Assembly (NCBI GenBank): GCA_964519345.1 | Contig: CAZFKX010000009.1 | Coordinates: 1-64,000 of the forward strand | Length of the DNA: 64,000 bases | Source: Persephonella sp964519345 | GTDB lineage: Bacteria; Aquificota; Aquificia; Aquificales; Hydrogenothermaceae | Direction of reading: 5' to 3' | Shown here: positions 8,994-17,911 of the stretch, one piece after another | Layout of the letters: the number at the start of each line of letters is the position of its first letter | Position numbering within the stretch: the first letter of the stretch is position 1 | Notes under the pieces: model-generated | Database searches by the model: none | Told to the model about the DNA's origin: nothing | The model's input: only the letters and a program-made list of their open reading frames with translations | Position numbers and translations under genes: made by a program

Positions 8994-9305
8994 TTAATCC
9001 TCCTTTAGTAATAGCTTATAGATTTCAAGAGCTTTTTTGTTTTTTATATAGTAACAAACTATAGATCCTTCTCTCTTATACCCTAGTATACCTTTATTTC
9101 TAAGGACAGACAAGTGTTGTGAAACATTAGGTTGAGGCAGATCGAGAGCTTCCCATATATGTTTTACACACTTTTTACCTGAACTGAGAAAGCCTATAAT
9201 TTTTAATCTACTTGGATGGGCAAGGGCTTTTAAAAGATCTGCGTTTTCTTCTAAAAATTCTTCATCCTGCCATCTTGTGTTTTCAAAGGTTTGTTCTTCC
9301 ATCAT
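8994..9305 (-). CDS. ArsR/SmtB-family transcriptional regulator
   Basis: 103 residues. A winged helix-turn-helix runs from LKALAHPSRLKIIGFL through the recognition helix LPQPNVSQHLSVLR to the beta-wing GYKREGSIVCYYI. Two cysteines, one in GKKC before helix 3 and one in the wing (IVC), are the only ones present. They could sense metal or thiol/persulfide state, but they do not form the ELCVCD metal motif of ArsR or CadC. It is the first gene of the unit with trxA, lpxA and lpxI, so it may autoregulate that operon. Confidence 0.85.
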   Translation of the reverse strand: MMEEQTFENTRWQDEEFLEENADLLKALAHPSRLKIIGFLSSGKKCVKHIWEALDLPQPNVSQHLSVLRNKGILGYKREGSIVCYYIKNKKALEIYKLLLKED

Positions 9306-9410
9306 GGCATCACCTTCTACAATTTATTATATTAGAATAAATTTAATTTTATTATAATATGATAAAGTATATTAATGCAAATGCAAGATTTTTAGGATAT
9401 TTTTATAGGC

Positions 9411-9427
9411 AGGGGGAATATCCCCCT
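9411..9427 (-). terminator. Perfect hairpin after the sdhE-like gene
   Basis: AGGGGGAATATCCCCCT is a 7-bp perfect stem with a 3-base loop, 8 bases beyond the stop of the sdhE-like gene. No U-run follows on the minus strand, so it may act as a 3'-end stabiliser or a U-less terminator. Confidence 0.5.
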
Positions 9428-9434
9428 ATTGAAA

Positions 9435-10319
9435 TTAAGCTACTTTTTGAACTATTTCTGCAGTTGATACTATATGTTTGTTGAGACCTAACTCATCTGG
9501 TTTAAATCCTATAGCAAGACCGATCATCTGTGGAAGATGTAAAATGGGCATTCCTATCTGTGTACCTATTCTTTCTTCTGCTTCAGGCTGCATAGCGTCA
9601 AGCTGTGTATGACATAAAGGACATGGAGTTACCATAAAATCTGCTTTCTCTTTTTTTGCTGATTCAGCATCCATTGCTGTCAATTTTAAAGTTACTTTAT
9701 CTTCAGCTGACCAGAATGAATGGAATCCACAACATGCAAGTTTTGCTTCGTGATCTGTAGGACTGCCGCCTAATACCTCTATAAGCATCTCAATTGATTT
9801 CGGATTGTCTGGGTCTTCGTAGCCTATAAGGTATGGGGGTCTTATTATATGACATCCATAGAATGGGGCTATCTTAAACTCCTTTAAAGGTCTTACAACC
9901 ATCTCTTTTATCTTTTCAAGCCCAACTCCATCAATAAGTTCCCATAAAAAATGGGTAACCTCTGAATTTCCTTTATACTCAAGGCCTGCTTCCTTTAAAA
10001 CCTCGTTTACCGCGTTTTTAAGCTCAGGATCATTGTCCAGCTTAAATTTTGTTTCTCTCAACATAACGGTACAGGTGTTGCATATAGTGAGAAGATCCAG
10101 TCCCAGCTCTTCAGCAAGTGCTAAGTTCCTTGCGTTTATTGTCAAAGCGAGAAACTCGTCTTTTTCCTGAACCGCCCCAGCACCGCAACATGTCGCAGCT
10201 TCAAGCTCTATTAACTCCATTCCAAGTTTTTCTGCCACAAGCTTTGTGGAGTTGTATAATTCGGGAGCTACTCCTTTTGCTGAGCATCCTGTATAAAATG
10301 CATATCTAAGCTCTGCCAT
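9435..10319 (-). CDS. sdhE: CCG-domain (HdrB-like) subunit of class E succinate dehydrogenase/fumarate reductase
   Basis: 294 residues with two cysteine-rich CCG modules: TCCGAGAVQ (about residue 44) with CNTC, and ACCGFHSFW (about 195) with CPLC. This is the heterodisulfide-reductase subunit B fold, which binds noncubane [4Fe-4S] clusters and in class E Sdh/Frd complexes replaces the haem b membrane anchor. Starts in a TAATG overlap with the iron-sulfur subunit gene, so the two are translationally coupled. The flavoprotein subunit is not adjacent. The gene symbol follows the class E usage, not the FAD-assembly factor of the same name. Confidence 0.85.
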   Translation of the reverse strand: MAELRYAFYTGCSAKGVAPELYNSTKLVAEKLGMELIELEAATCCGAGAVQEKDEFLALTINARNLALAEELGLDLLTICNTCTVMLRETKFKLDNDPELKNAVNEVLKEAGLEYKGNSEVTHFLWELIDGVGLEKIKEMVVRPLKEFKIAPFYGCHIIRPPYLIGYEDPDNPKSIEMLIEVLGGSPTDHEAKLACCGFHSFWSAEDKVTLKLTAMDAESAKKEKADFMVTPCPLCHTQLDAMQPEAEERIGTQIGMPILHLPQMIGLAIGFKPDELGLNKHIVSTAEIVQKVA

Positions 10320-11383
10320 TACTTATTACCTCCAGTTTCTGTAAAATTAGCCCTTTTTCTTGTTTTCCTTTTATCCTCGTAAACAACACCCATAATCTGG
10401 GGGAGTTTTATTTTTACTTCTTTTTCTTTTTCTTTTGCTTTTTCATATATCTTCTGGACTTCTTCAAGCCTTTTTATTTTGTGTCCTCCAAAGAAATCAG
10501 CAAAGTTTACCTTTCCTTTTACCATCATTCTTATTCCAAACGGTGCTCTTTTAAGTGCACCAAATATTCCTTCCTGTTTCATAGGAAGGAGCATCTCATT
10601 AAGAATACCTCTGTTTAGAATATCTTTCTCAAATATTTCTGCATGTATCTCACCTGGAGTTTTGTATCCCTCCTCAGCAGCCATTATTCTAAGTCTTATT
10701 ATATTCTCAAAAGGCTGTACTTCTTTTGGACATCTTGTTGTGCATTCCCAGCATCTGACACACCATTCAAGATTAAGATTATCAAGAACAGCATTTAGCC
10801 TTTCTTCTTTTGCACCGTCCCTTGAGTCTGCAGCAAACCTGTATGCTTTTGATAGAACCATAGGACCGTGATAATCTTTGTTTGCTTTAAGTGCGTTACA
10901 GTCTGACATACATGATGCACACAAAATACAGTCGGAAGCAAAATCTATTCTGTGGTGATCGTATGGATCCTGTCTGTACTCTGTTCCATCTGATGGAGGC
11001 GGTTCTTTTGGTATAAACCACGGTTTTATTCTTTTAAGTTTATCAATAAGCCAGTCCATATCGTAGATAAGATCTTTTAATGGTCTTACATTTCCTATAG
11101 GATCTACGGTTATTGTGTCAGTTTCATATTTCTGTAAAATATGTGTTACCTGCACTTTACAGGCAAGTGTTGCATGACCGTTAATCCTGACTGCACAGGA
11201 GCCACATATGGCAGCTCTACAGTTGTATCTAAAGGATATTGATGGATCCTGTTCTTCTTTTGCTTTGAAAAGAGCGGCAAGAACTGTCATTCCTTTTTCA
11301 ACTGGAAGTTCATAGGTTTTGTAATAAGGGTCTGTATCTTTTGTTGGATCGTACCTGAAGATACGGAGTTTAAATTTTTCCAT
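10319..11383 (-). CDS. sdhB: Iron-sulfur subunit of succinate dehydrogenase/fumarate reductase (class E)
   Basis: About 354 residues from ATG 11383; GTG 11392 overlaps the Shine-Dalgarno AAGAGGTG and is less likely. The N-terminal plant-type ferredoxin domain has CRAAICGSC plus a fourth Cys in HATLACK for [2Fe-2S]. The C-terminal domain has CILCASCMSDC and CVRCWECTTRCP for [3Fe-4S]/[4Fe-4S]. Longer than the usual 230-250 residues, with a C-terminal extension of about 100 charged residues ending in KTRKRANFTETGGNK, typical of the Hdr-linked type. Works with the downstream CCG subunit in electron transfer between succinate/fumarate and the quinone pool. Confidence 0.9.
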   Translation of the reverse strand: MEKFKLRIFRYDPTKDTDPYYKTYELPVEKGMTVLAALFKAKEEQDPSISFRYNCRAAICGSCAVRINGHATLACKVQVTHILQKYETDTITVDPIGNVRPLKDLIYDMDWLIDKLKRIKPWFIPKEPPPSDGTEYRQDPYDHHRIDFASDCILCASCMSDCNALKANKDYHGPMVLSKAYRFAADSRDGAKEERLNAVLDNLNLEWCVRCWECTTRCPKEVQPFENIIRLRIMAAEEGYKTPGEIHAEIFEKDILNRGILNEMLLPMKQEGIFGALKRAPFGIRMMVKGKVNFADFFGGHKIKRLEEVQKIYEKAKEKEKEVKIKLPQIMGVVYEDKRKTRKRANFTETGGNK

Positions 11384-11522
11384 TCCTCTCACCTCTTAAC
11401 CTCTTTGATCTGAGAAGTTTGTTTAATTTTAAAACAAAAAATCTAAAATTGAAAGTCAAAATATATTTTTTATAGTTCTGATAATTAGATTAATTCATTT
11501 TAAATGAAACTGCAAACCTGTC

Positions 11523-11909
11523 TCATTTAGCCTGATCCTCAGATGATATTTTTATAATGGTTTTTACATTTCCTCTTGGATTCCAATCACCTATAACTTC
11601 TAAAAATCTTGGTTTTAATATAGAATAAAGATCATCGTATATCTTATTTGTCGCCTCTTCATGGGATATATATCTATCCCTATATTTATTTAGATACAGC
11701 TTTAGCGATTTTAGTTCTATTATATACTGATCTGGGACATAATTTATCTTTATTGTGGCAAAGTCAGGATATCCTGATCTTGGACAGAGGCATGTAAATT
11801 CAGGAAAGGATATATTTATTGTGTAATTTTTTTCAGGATTTGGGTTTGGCCAGATCTCAAGCTTTGCCTCTTTTATCTCCTTTTCGCCATATCTCAATTT
11901 TTCGGACAT
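11523..11909 (-). CDS. queF: NADPH-dependent preQ0 reductase QueF (short type)
   Basis: 128 residues, the length of the unimodular YkvM type. The nucleophilic cysteine is in FTCLCPRSGYPDF, and the QueF signature ELKSLKLYL is next. It reduces 7-cyano-7-deazaguanine to preQ1 in queuosine synthesis for tRNA wobble position 34. It starts 1 base after the ispA stop with GAGAGGT inside the ispA end, so it is the last gene of that run. No other queuosine gene is seen here. Confidence 0.94.
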   Translation of the reverse strand: MSEKLRYGEKEIKEAKLEIWPNPNPEKNYTINISFPEFTCLCPRSGYPDFATIKINYVPDQYIIELKSLKLYLNKYRDRYISHEEATNKIYDDLYSILKPRFLEVIGDWNPRGNVKTIIKISSEDQAK

Positions 11910-11910
11910 T

Positions 11911-12783
11911 TTATACCTCTCTGTTTATTATAAATTTTGCAATATGCATAAGAATTTCAGGATTTTTTAATTTTTCTATCTCTGAAACAGCTTTATCAAT
12001 ATAATCTTCAGCTATTTTCCTTGATTTTTCAATTCCGTAAATTGAAGGGTATGTGAGTTTATTTTTTTCTCTATCTTTTTTTGTTTTTTTCCCAAGCTTT
12101 CTTTCATCTCCAATTTCATCAAGTATATCGTCCTGTATTTGAAATGCAAGACCTATATAAAGGCCGTAATTTCTAAGAGAGTTCTCCTCCTCTTCTGTAG
12201 CGTCGGCAAGAACAGCACCTATCTGACAGCACGACTGTATAAATTTTGCTGTTTTATGCGTATGTATAAACTCAATATCATTAAAGCTGTTCTCTTTTTC
12301 ATGCAGTATATCGGCAGCCTGACCTCCAATCATACCGTATATTCCTGTTCCGTGAGAGAGTAAATTTATAACTCTCAGAAGTTTTTCCGGTGAAATAGTT
12401 CTGTTTCTTGATATAAGTTCAAAAGCATATGACTGAAGGCCGTCTCCTGCAAGTATAGCTATTGCTTCACCATAAACAACGTGACATGTTGGTTTGCCTC
12501 TTCTTAAGTCGTCATCATCCATTGCAGGGAGATCGTCATGGATAAGCGAGTATGTGTGAATAAATTCGGTTGCTACAGCTATATCAACAATATCTTCTAT
12601 ATCTTCTTTACCTACAGCCTTTGCTGATTCCAAAACAAGTATTGGTCTTAATCTTTTCCCACCGGCTGATAGGCTGTAAGCCATAGCATTAAAAAGTTTT
12701 TCTGGTATTCCTGAAGGAGTTATCTTTTTTATCTGCTCATTAATAAAAAGGGACTGTTTGGCTAAAAAATGTCTGACATCCAT
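11911..12783 (-). CDS. ispA: Polyprenyl (farnesyl/geranylgeranyl) diphosphate synthase
   Basis: 290 residues from ATG 12783, 4 bases after the yraN stop; an upstream ATG at 12807 would overlap yraN and puts extra residues before the usual N-terminus. Family motifs: GGKRLRP near 40, first aspartate-rich motif DDLPAMDDDDLRRG near 85 and second FQIQDDILD near 210. It condenses IPP onto DMAPP/GPP. The chain-length determinant region before the first motif (FIHTYSLIHDD) fits C15-C20 synthases. It uses precursors from the Dxs pathway, encoded about 3 kb away. Confidence 0.9.
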   Translation of the reverse strand: MDVRHFLAKQSLFINEQIKKITPSGIPEKLFNAMAYSLSAGGKRLRPILVLESAKAVGKEDIEDIVDIAVATEFIHTYSLIHDDLPAMDDDDLRRGKPTCHVVYGEAIAILAGDGLQSYAFELISRNRTISPEKLLRVINLLSHGTGIYGMIGGQAADILHEKENSFNDIEFIHTHKTAKFIQSCCQIGAVLADATEEEENSLRNYGLYIGLAFQIQDDILDEIGDERKLGKKTKKDREKNKLTYPSIYGIEKSRKIAEDYIDKAVSEIEKLKNPEILMHIAKFIINREV

Positions 12784-12787
12784 ATTA

Positions 12788-13135
12788 TTAATCCAAGTCA
12801 AAAGCATTTTTTATATGGAATATATTATTATTCACAATTGATATTATATCAAATCTGATCTGCCTATTTTCCAAACCTCTTGCCGTTATATATATCTGTG
12901 CTGTTTTTATTATTCTTTTAATTTTTTTCTGATTTATAGTCTCTTCTGGAAATCCGTATTTTGTATCTTTTTTGCTTCTTACCTCAATGATTACAATATT
13001 GCTTCCGTCTTCAGCTATTATATCTATTTCCCCAAATCTTGAGCGAAAATTTCTTTCCCTTATTATGTAACCCGATTCTTTCAAGTATTCTACAGCTTTA
13101 TCCTCATTTTTCTTTCCCTTGAAATTTGGAAGCAA
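12788..13135 (-). CDS. yraN: UPF0102 (YraN) family protein, endonuclease-like fold
   Basis: 115 residues, full family length. It carries the restriction-endonuclease-like core GEIDIIAEDG...VIIEVRSKK, with the E...D...ExK catalytic arrangement kept. Its cellular role is not established. The start is TTG 13135 with AGGTG five bases ahead, 8 bases after the rnhB stop. The rplS-rnhB-yraN order is common in bacteria and supports the call. Confidence 0.88.
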   Translation of the reverse strand: MLPNFKGKKNEDKAVEYLKESGYIIRERNFRSRFGEIDIIAEDGSNIVIIEVRSKKDTKYGFPEETINQKKIKRIIKTAQIYITARGLENRQIRFDIISIVNNNIFHIKNAFDLD

Positions 13136-13143
13136 TGGAGCAC

Positions 13144-13740
13144 CTATATATCAAGTTTATATTGTAACTCTACTTTAAATGTTTTTCTGTGTATAGGTGT
13201 TAGACCGTATTTCAATATCTCATCCCTGTGCAATTTAGTGAGGTAACCTTTATGCCTGTCAAAAGAGTGAGGGTAATATTTTGAAAATTCTTCCATAACT
13301 CTATCTCTAAATACCTTTGCCACAATAGATGCAGCAGCAACAGATATACTTTTCTCATCAGCTTTTTTTAAAGAAATATGTGGGTAGGGATCAAACTTAA
13401 TATAATCTGTTATCAAAAAATCAAAATCATACTTCATATCTTCAATAGCCCTTTTCATAGCTAATTTTGTTGCATTGTATATATTTATTCTGTCTATAAC
13501 TGTATTATCAACAATGCCTATACCAACTGCTAAGGCTTTTTCCTTTATTATATTAAACAGATATTCTCTCTGTTTTTTCGTTAGTTTTTTTGAGTCTTTT
13601 AGAATAAAGGGTTCAATATTACGGGGAAATATTACAGAAGCTGCAATAACGGGACCTGCAACAGGTCCCCTTCCAGCTTCATCTAAACCTGCTATATTTT
13701 TATAGCCTTTTTTCCACAGATCTTTTTCAATCTGAAGCAT
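13144..13740 (-). CDS. rnhB: Ribonuclease HII
   Basis: 198 residues with IAGLDEAGRGPVAGPV at the N-terminus (catalytic Asp-Glu pair), and downstream FLITDYIKFD and AAASIVAKVFRDR. It degrades RNA of RNA-DNA hybrids and removes single ribonucleotides from DNA. It starts 4 bases after the rplS stop, consistent with operon rplS-rnhB-yraN. Confidence 0.95.
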   Translation of the reverse strand: MLQIEKDLWKKGYKNIAGLDEAGRGPVAGPVIAASVIFPRNIEPFILKDSKKLTKKQREYLFNIIKEKALAVGIGIVDNTVIDRINIYNATKLAMKRAIEDMKYDFDFLITDYIKFDPYPHISLKKADEKSISVAAASIVAKVFRDRVMEEFSKYYPHSFDRHKGYLTKLHRDEILKYGLTPIHRKTFKVELQYKLDI

Positions 13741-13744
13741 ACAT

Positions 13745-14143
13745 CTACTTATTTTCTTTTGCAGCCTTTGACTCTTCGGCCCTTTTTCTGATTTCCCATT
13801 CTTTGATTTCTCTGATCCTTGCTGCCTTACCTCTTCTTTCTCTCAGGTAGTAAAGTTTAGCTCTTCTAACCTTACCTCTTTTACTTACTTCTATTTTATC
13901 TATTGAAGGACATGCAAATGGGAATATTCTTTCAATACCTACGCCGTAAGACTCTTTTCTTACTGTGAATGTTTTGCCTGTTCCGCTTCCTTTTATTCTT
14001 ATAACAACACCTTCGAAAACCTGTATTCTTTCTTTGTTTCTTTCCTTAACCTTTACGTGAACCTTAACAGTATCGCCAACTCTAAAGTCAGGAAAGTTAT
14101 TGGGCATGTATGCCTGTTCTATCTCCCTTATAAGTGCGTTCAT
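13745..14143 (-). CDS. rplS: Ribosomal protein L19
   Basis: 132 residues from ATG 14143, chosen because GGAGG stands 6 bases ahead and L19 proteins begin close to MNALIREIE; an ATG 27 bases upstream lacks a signal. The fold is marked by FRVGDTVKVHVKVKE, QVFEGVVI, GSGTGKTFTVRK, GVGIERIFPFACPSI and RRAKLYYLRERRGKAAR. The C-terminal tail of about 20 charged residues is an extension. It sits at the 30S-50S interface. It is the first gene of rplS-rnhB-yraN-ispA-queF. Confidence 0.97.
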   Translation of the reverse strand: MNALIREIEQAYMPNNFPDFRVGDTVKVHVKVKERNKERIQVFEGVVIRIKGSGTGKTFTVRKESYGVGIERIFPFACPSIDKIEVSKRGKVRRAKLYYLRERRGKAARIREIKEWEIRKRAEESKAAKENK

Positions 14144-14236
14144 TTTTTCCTCCGTAAATGAATTTAGCAAAACAATAGTTTATTATAAAAAGATATTCAA
14201 TTCAACATACAGAGAAATTAAATCAGGCTTAAGTTT

Positions 14237-14719
14237 TTATACTGTTAGTTTTTTAAGTTCTTCAACAACTTTCTGGACGTGTCCTTTTGCTTTTACATTT
14301 TTCCATTTTTTAACTACCTTTCCTTCAGGAGATATTATATATGTGGATCTTATGACCCCTTTTGTAACTCTTCCGTACATCTTTTTTTCTCCGTATGCGT
14401 CATAAAACCGAAGAACTTCCTTTTCAGGATCACTTAAAAGATAAAAGTTGAGTCCGTATTTTTCCTTGAATTTTTTATGACTTTTTATGCTGTCTGGGCT
14501 AATGCCGGCTACAACAGCTTTATTCCCTATAACGTTTAGATTGTCTCTGAAATCGCATGCTTCTGTTGTGCATCCTGGAGTATTATCCTTTGGATAGAAA
14601 TATAAAACCAGATACTTGTTCTCCGAGAGAAGATCTTTAAGTGAAATCTTTTTTTCATTACCCTCAGGATCAAGTCCTTCAAGAATAAAGTCTGGTGCTT
14701 TGTCACCTTCATTTAACAT
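14237..14719 (-). CDS. bcp: Thioredoxin-dependent peroxiredoxin (Bcp/PrxQ)
   Basis: 160 residues. FYPKDNTPGCTTEACDFRD holds the peroxidatic and resolving cysteines five residues apart (CTTEAC), typical of PrxQ. It reduces peroxides with electrons from thioredoxin, which is encoded 5 kb away. Strong Shine-Dalgarno AAGGAGGAG. It lies 13 bases after hisIE, so probably co-transcribed with it. Confidence 0.95.
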   Translation of the reverse strand: MLNEGDKAPDFILEGLDPEGNEKKISLKDLLSENKYLVLYFYPKDNTPGCTTEACDFRDNLNVIGNKAVVAGISPDSIKSHKKFKEKYGLNFYLLSDPEKEVLRFYDAYGEKKMYGRVTKGVIRSTYIISPEGKVVKKWKNVKAKGHVQKVVEELKKLTV

Positions 14720-14732
14720 AACTCTCCTCCTT

Positions 14733-15362
14733 TTATTTATATCTTTTTAATAGCTCCTCCTGTATATCCTCAATTTTTATTTCTGCATCTACTAAGGCTG
14801 TCAAAAGATGAAAAATAAGATCTGAGACCTCATAAATTATCTCATTTTTGTTTTTGTTTTTAAGAGCTATAACGGTCTCAACCGCTTCTTCTCCAACTTT
14901 CTGTATTATTTTGTCAGATCCTTTACTGAAAAGTTCTGCAACATAAGATCCTTCAGGTTTTTTTTCCTTCCTTTCCTGAATCTTTTCGTATAAGGCGTGA
15001 AAAATTTCGTAAGGATCGGGTTTTTCTTTTTCTTTAAGGTCTATATATCTGTAGAAACAGCTTTCCTTACCTGTATGACAGGCAACTGAGTAGTCAACAA
15101 CAAGGTAAAGTAAAGAATCATTATCACAATCAACCCTGATCTCAACAATTTTCTGTTTGTTTCCTGAAGTTTCCCCTTTTGTCCAAAGTTCTTTTCTTGA
15201 TCGCGAATAGTATGTGGCAAATCCTGTTTTTATGGTTTTTTCAACAGCCTCTCTGTTTGCAAAAGCCTGCATGAGAACCTTTCCCGTATAATAACTCTGA
15301 GTTATTACAGGAATTAGACCTTTCTCATCAAATTTTAACTGGTCTATATTGATCTGTGTCAA
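14733..15362 (-). CDS. hisIE: Bifunctional phosphoribosyl-AMP cyclohydrolase / phosphoribosyl-ATP pyrophosphatase HisIE
   Basis: 209 residues. HisI domain (about 1-115): SRSRKELWTKGETSGN and the metal-binding VDCDNDSLLYLVVDYSVACHTG with C...C. HisE domain (about 120-209): SKGSDKIIQKVGEEAVETVIALKN. It performs steps 2 and 3 of histidine biosynthesis. The start is TTG with AAGGAG 7 bases ahead. The gene is divergent from dxs. Confidence 0.95.
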   Translation of the reverse strand: MTQINIDQLKFDEKGLIPVITQSYYTGKVLMQAFANREAVEKTIKTGFATYYSRSRKELWTKGETSGNKQKIVEIRVDCDNDSLLYLVVDYSVACHTGKESCFYRYIDLKEKEKPDPYEIFHALYEKIQERKEKKPEGSYVAELFSKGSDKIIQKVGEEAVETVIALKNKNKNEIIYEVSDLIFHLLTALVDAEIKIEDIQEELLKRYK

Positions 15363-15383
15363 AGTAAAACTCCTTTTCCAAAA

Positions 15384-15412
15384 TTAGACTTATTTCTATT
15401 AAGTATTATATT
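15384..15412 (+). promoter_or_regulatory. Candidate dxs promoter
   Basis: TTAGAC (15384-15389) and TATATT (15407-15412) with 17-bp spacing, about 38 bases before the dxs start, in the 87-bp gap to the divergent hisIE. Confidence 0.35.
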
Positions 15413-15449
15413 ATTTTAGAACTGAATATCATAATATTACGGGGATGGT

Positions 15450-17345
15450 ATGAATGAGTTTAAGATTTTAAACAGTATTGAAGATTTTAAAGATCTGAAG
15501 AATCTATCGGAGGAAGAACTTAAACTGCTCGCTCAGGATATAAGGGAATACATTATAGACGTTACTTCAAAGAACGGCGGACATATAGGTCCTTCCTTAG
15601 GTGTCGTTGAACTGACAATAGCACTTTTAAGAAGTTTTAATCCTGAAATTGACAGAATTATATGGGATATAGGTCATCAGGCTTACTCATACAAAATTCT
15701 CACAGGAAGAAAGGAGAGTTTTAAAACATTAAGACAGTATGGGGGTATATCTGGATTTCTTAAGATAAAGGAAAGTCCTTTTGATCATTTTGGGGCTGGA
15801 CACAGCAGTACGTCTATATCAGCAGCACTTGGTATGAGGGTTGCTAAGGACATTCTGAAAAAAGAAGGTTATACGGTAGCTGTTATAGGTGATGGTGCAA
15901 TGACTGCAGGTCAGGCTTTTGAGGGATTAAACCATGCAGGATGGCTTGATCCTTCAAAGTTTATAGTTATTCTTAATGATAATCAGATGTCTATTTCTCC
16001 AAATGTTGGGGCTATATATACATATTTTAATAAGATAATAACAAATGAAGTTTACCAAAGATCAAGGCAGAAACTGAAAGATGTTCTTAAAAAGGTTTTT
16101 GGGGAATCAGGTGCGAAATTTGCAAGGAAGTTAGAGGAGTATGCTAAAGGTCTTTTTACACCTGGTGTTATATTTGAGGAACTTGGTTTTACATATATAG
16201 GAACTATTGACGGTCATAACATAACAGATCTTGAGCAGACCTTGAACAATGTAAAAAAGATGAGAGGTCCGATCCTTGTACATGTTATAACTCAGAAAGG
16301 AAAAGGTTACAAACCTGCTGAGGAAAATCCTACTCCATTTCATGGTATATCTCCATTTGATAAAATTACAGGTCTTCCATTGAGAAAGTCAAAAGAGAAA
16401 CCTTCTTGGAGTAAAGCTTTTGGTGAAGCACTGGTAGAAATTGCAGAAAAGGATGGTAGAATAGTTGCAATAACACCTGCTATGACAGAAGGCTCAGGAC
16501 TGACAGATTTTTCAAAAAGGTTTCCTGACAGATTTTTTGATGTTGGTATAGCCGAACAGCATGCCGCAACATTTGCTGCTGCTCTTTCAAAAGAAGGTAT
16601 GAAACCTGTGGCTTCTTTCTACTCTACTTTTCTTCAAAGAGCTTATGACCAGATAATTCATGATATAGCAATTCAGGAATTACCTGTAGTACTTGCAATA
16701 GATAGAGCTGGAATTGTTGGAGAAGATGGACCGACACATCATGGAATTTTTGATATATCCTTTTTAAGAGCTATTCCTGATATTGTGATATCAGCCCCAA
16801 AAGATTGGCAAGAATTGAGAGATCTTTTATATACAGCTGTAAACTCAGGAAAAATATTTGCCATAAGATATCCAAGGGGAACTGTTATAGGCGAGAAAAA
16901 AGAGAAATTCAGAAAAATAGAGATAGGTAGTTGGGAAAAAATGTCAGAAGGTAGAGATATAGCCATACTTGCTGTGGGAAAATATGTTCAGAGAGCTATT
17001 CAGGTAAGGGAGATTCTTAAAAAATCTGGATATAATCCAACAGTAGTTAATGCAAGATTTGTAAGACCGTTAGATAAAGATATGTTGGATGAACTGTTAA
17101 GATCTCACAAGTATATAGTTACGATGGAAGATGGTTCTTTAAATGGAGGTTTTGGATCAGCTGTTGGTGAGTATATTCTTGATAATTTTCATGCAAATCT
17201 TCTTCTTAGATTTGGTATTCCCGACAAATTTATAGGCCATGGTAAAACAGAGCTTTTAGAGAAAGAACTTGGCCTTTTGCCTGATCAGATGGCAGATAAA
17301 ATAAAACTGTTTGTATCTGATAAAAGCTATAAGGTTGTTGGTTAG
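15450..17345 (+). CDS. dxs: 1-deoxy-D-xylulose-5-phosphate synthase
   Basis: 631 residues, standard length. Landmarks: SLGVVELTIAL, DIGHQAYSYKILTGRK (catalytic His), thiamine-diphosphate motif GDGAMTAGQAFEGLNHAG, then the transketolase pyrimidine domain DVGIAEQHAATFAA and AIDRAGIVGEDGPTHHG. It condenses pyruvate and glyceraldehyde 3-phosphate, the entry step of the MEP isoprenoid pathway feeding ispA, uppS and the quinone tail. Its TAG overlaps the TAA of the converging DUF2203 gene. Confidence 0.97.
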   Translation: MNEFKILNSIEDFKDLKNLSEEELKLLAQDIREYIIDVTSKNGGHIGPSLGVVELTIALLRSFNPEIDRIIWDIGHQAYSYKILTGRKESFKTLRQYGGISGFLKIKESPFDHFGAGHSSTSISAALGMRVAKDILKKEGYTVAVIGDGAMTAGQAFEGLNHAGWLDPSKFIVILNDNQMSISPNVGAIYTYFNKIITNEVYQRSRQKLKDVLKKVFGESGAKFARKLEEYAKGLFTPGVIFEELGFTYIGTIDGHNITDLEQTLNNVKKMRGPILVHVITQKGKGYKPAEENPTPFHGISPFDKITGLPLRKSKEKPSWSKAFGEALVEIAEKDGRIVAITPAMTEGSGLTDFSKRFPDRFFDVGIAEQHAATFAAALSKEGMKPVASFYSTFLQRAYDQIIHDIAIQELPVVLAIDRAGIVGEDGPTHHGIFDISFLRAIPDIVISAPKDWQELRDLLYTAVNSGKIFAIRYPRGTVIGEKKEKFRKIEIGSWEKMSEGRDIAILAVGKYVQRAIQVREILKKSGYNPTVVNARFVRPLDKDMLDELLRSHKYIVTMEDGSLNGGFGSAVGEYILDNFHANLLLRFGIPDKFIGHGKTELLEKELGLLPDQMADKIKLFVSDKSYKVVG

Positions 17346-17764
17346 GGGGTAAGCCTATTTTTATCTTTTCCTGTCTGTTCAGAGAGTAGGGATATATGTT
17401 TTCTTCCGGCAAAACCTTCAGAAGCCTTATGCCAGTATTCTATCTGTTCTTCTCCTTCCTGCCAACAAAGATATATCTGCTCACCATTATACTCTGAAGG
17501 GAAATCAACAAGAAAAGGGTCAAGACCTTTTACATATGCACCAAAACTCTCAATAATATCTATAAGTTCGTTTATTTCATCATTCATCATTGTTATTTCA
17601 GTTTTAAGATACATTATTTCAAGCTCGTCGTTCTGGTTCTCTATCTCCTCTTCATAGCTCTCTATAACATTGTAAAGTTTATCTCTTTTGTCTTTTATCT
17701 CATCTACTAAAAGTTTTATCTGAGGTAAAATGCTGTTTGCTTCATTCAGACTGAAATACTTCAT
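17342..17764 (-). CDS. DUF2203 family protein
   Basis: 140 residues: SLNEANSILPQIK at the N-terminus, a long coiled-coil helix pair (about 15-75), then GAYVKGLDPFLVDFP and ICLCWQEGE-type core (YLCWQEGEEQIEYWH). This is the DUF2203 pattern; its function is unknown. The gene is soluble, single and preceded by GGAGG. Its 3' end overlaps dxs by 4 bases, tail to tail. Confidence 0.8.
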   Translation of the reverse strand: MKYFSLNEANSILPQIKLLVDEIKDKRDKLYNVIESYEEEIENQNDELEIMYLKTEITMMNDEINELIDIIESFGAYVKGLDPFLVDFPSEYNGEQIYLCWQEGEEQIEYWHKASEGFAGRKHISLLSEQTGKDKNRLTP

Positions 17765-17911
17765 AATATCCTCCAGATGCTTTCTATTACATTATATACG
17801 AAAAGATCTATGGAACAACTAATTTATATCATACTTGAAAAAAAGGGAAATATTTATATTTTTCATAATAAGAAAATATGATAAAAGATATATTAAATTT
17901 GGAGGTTTAAG

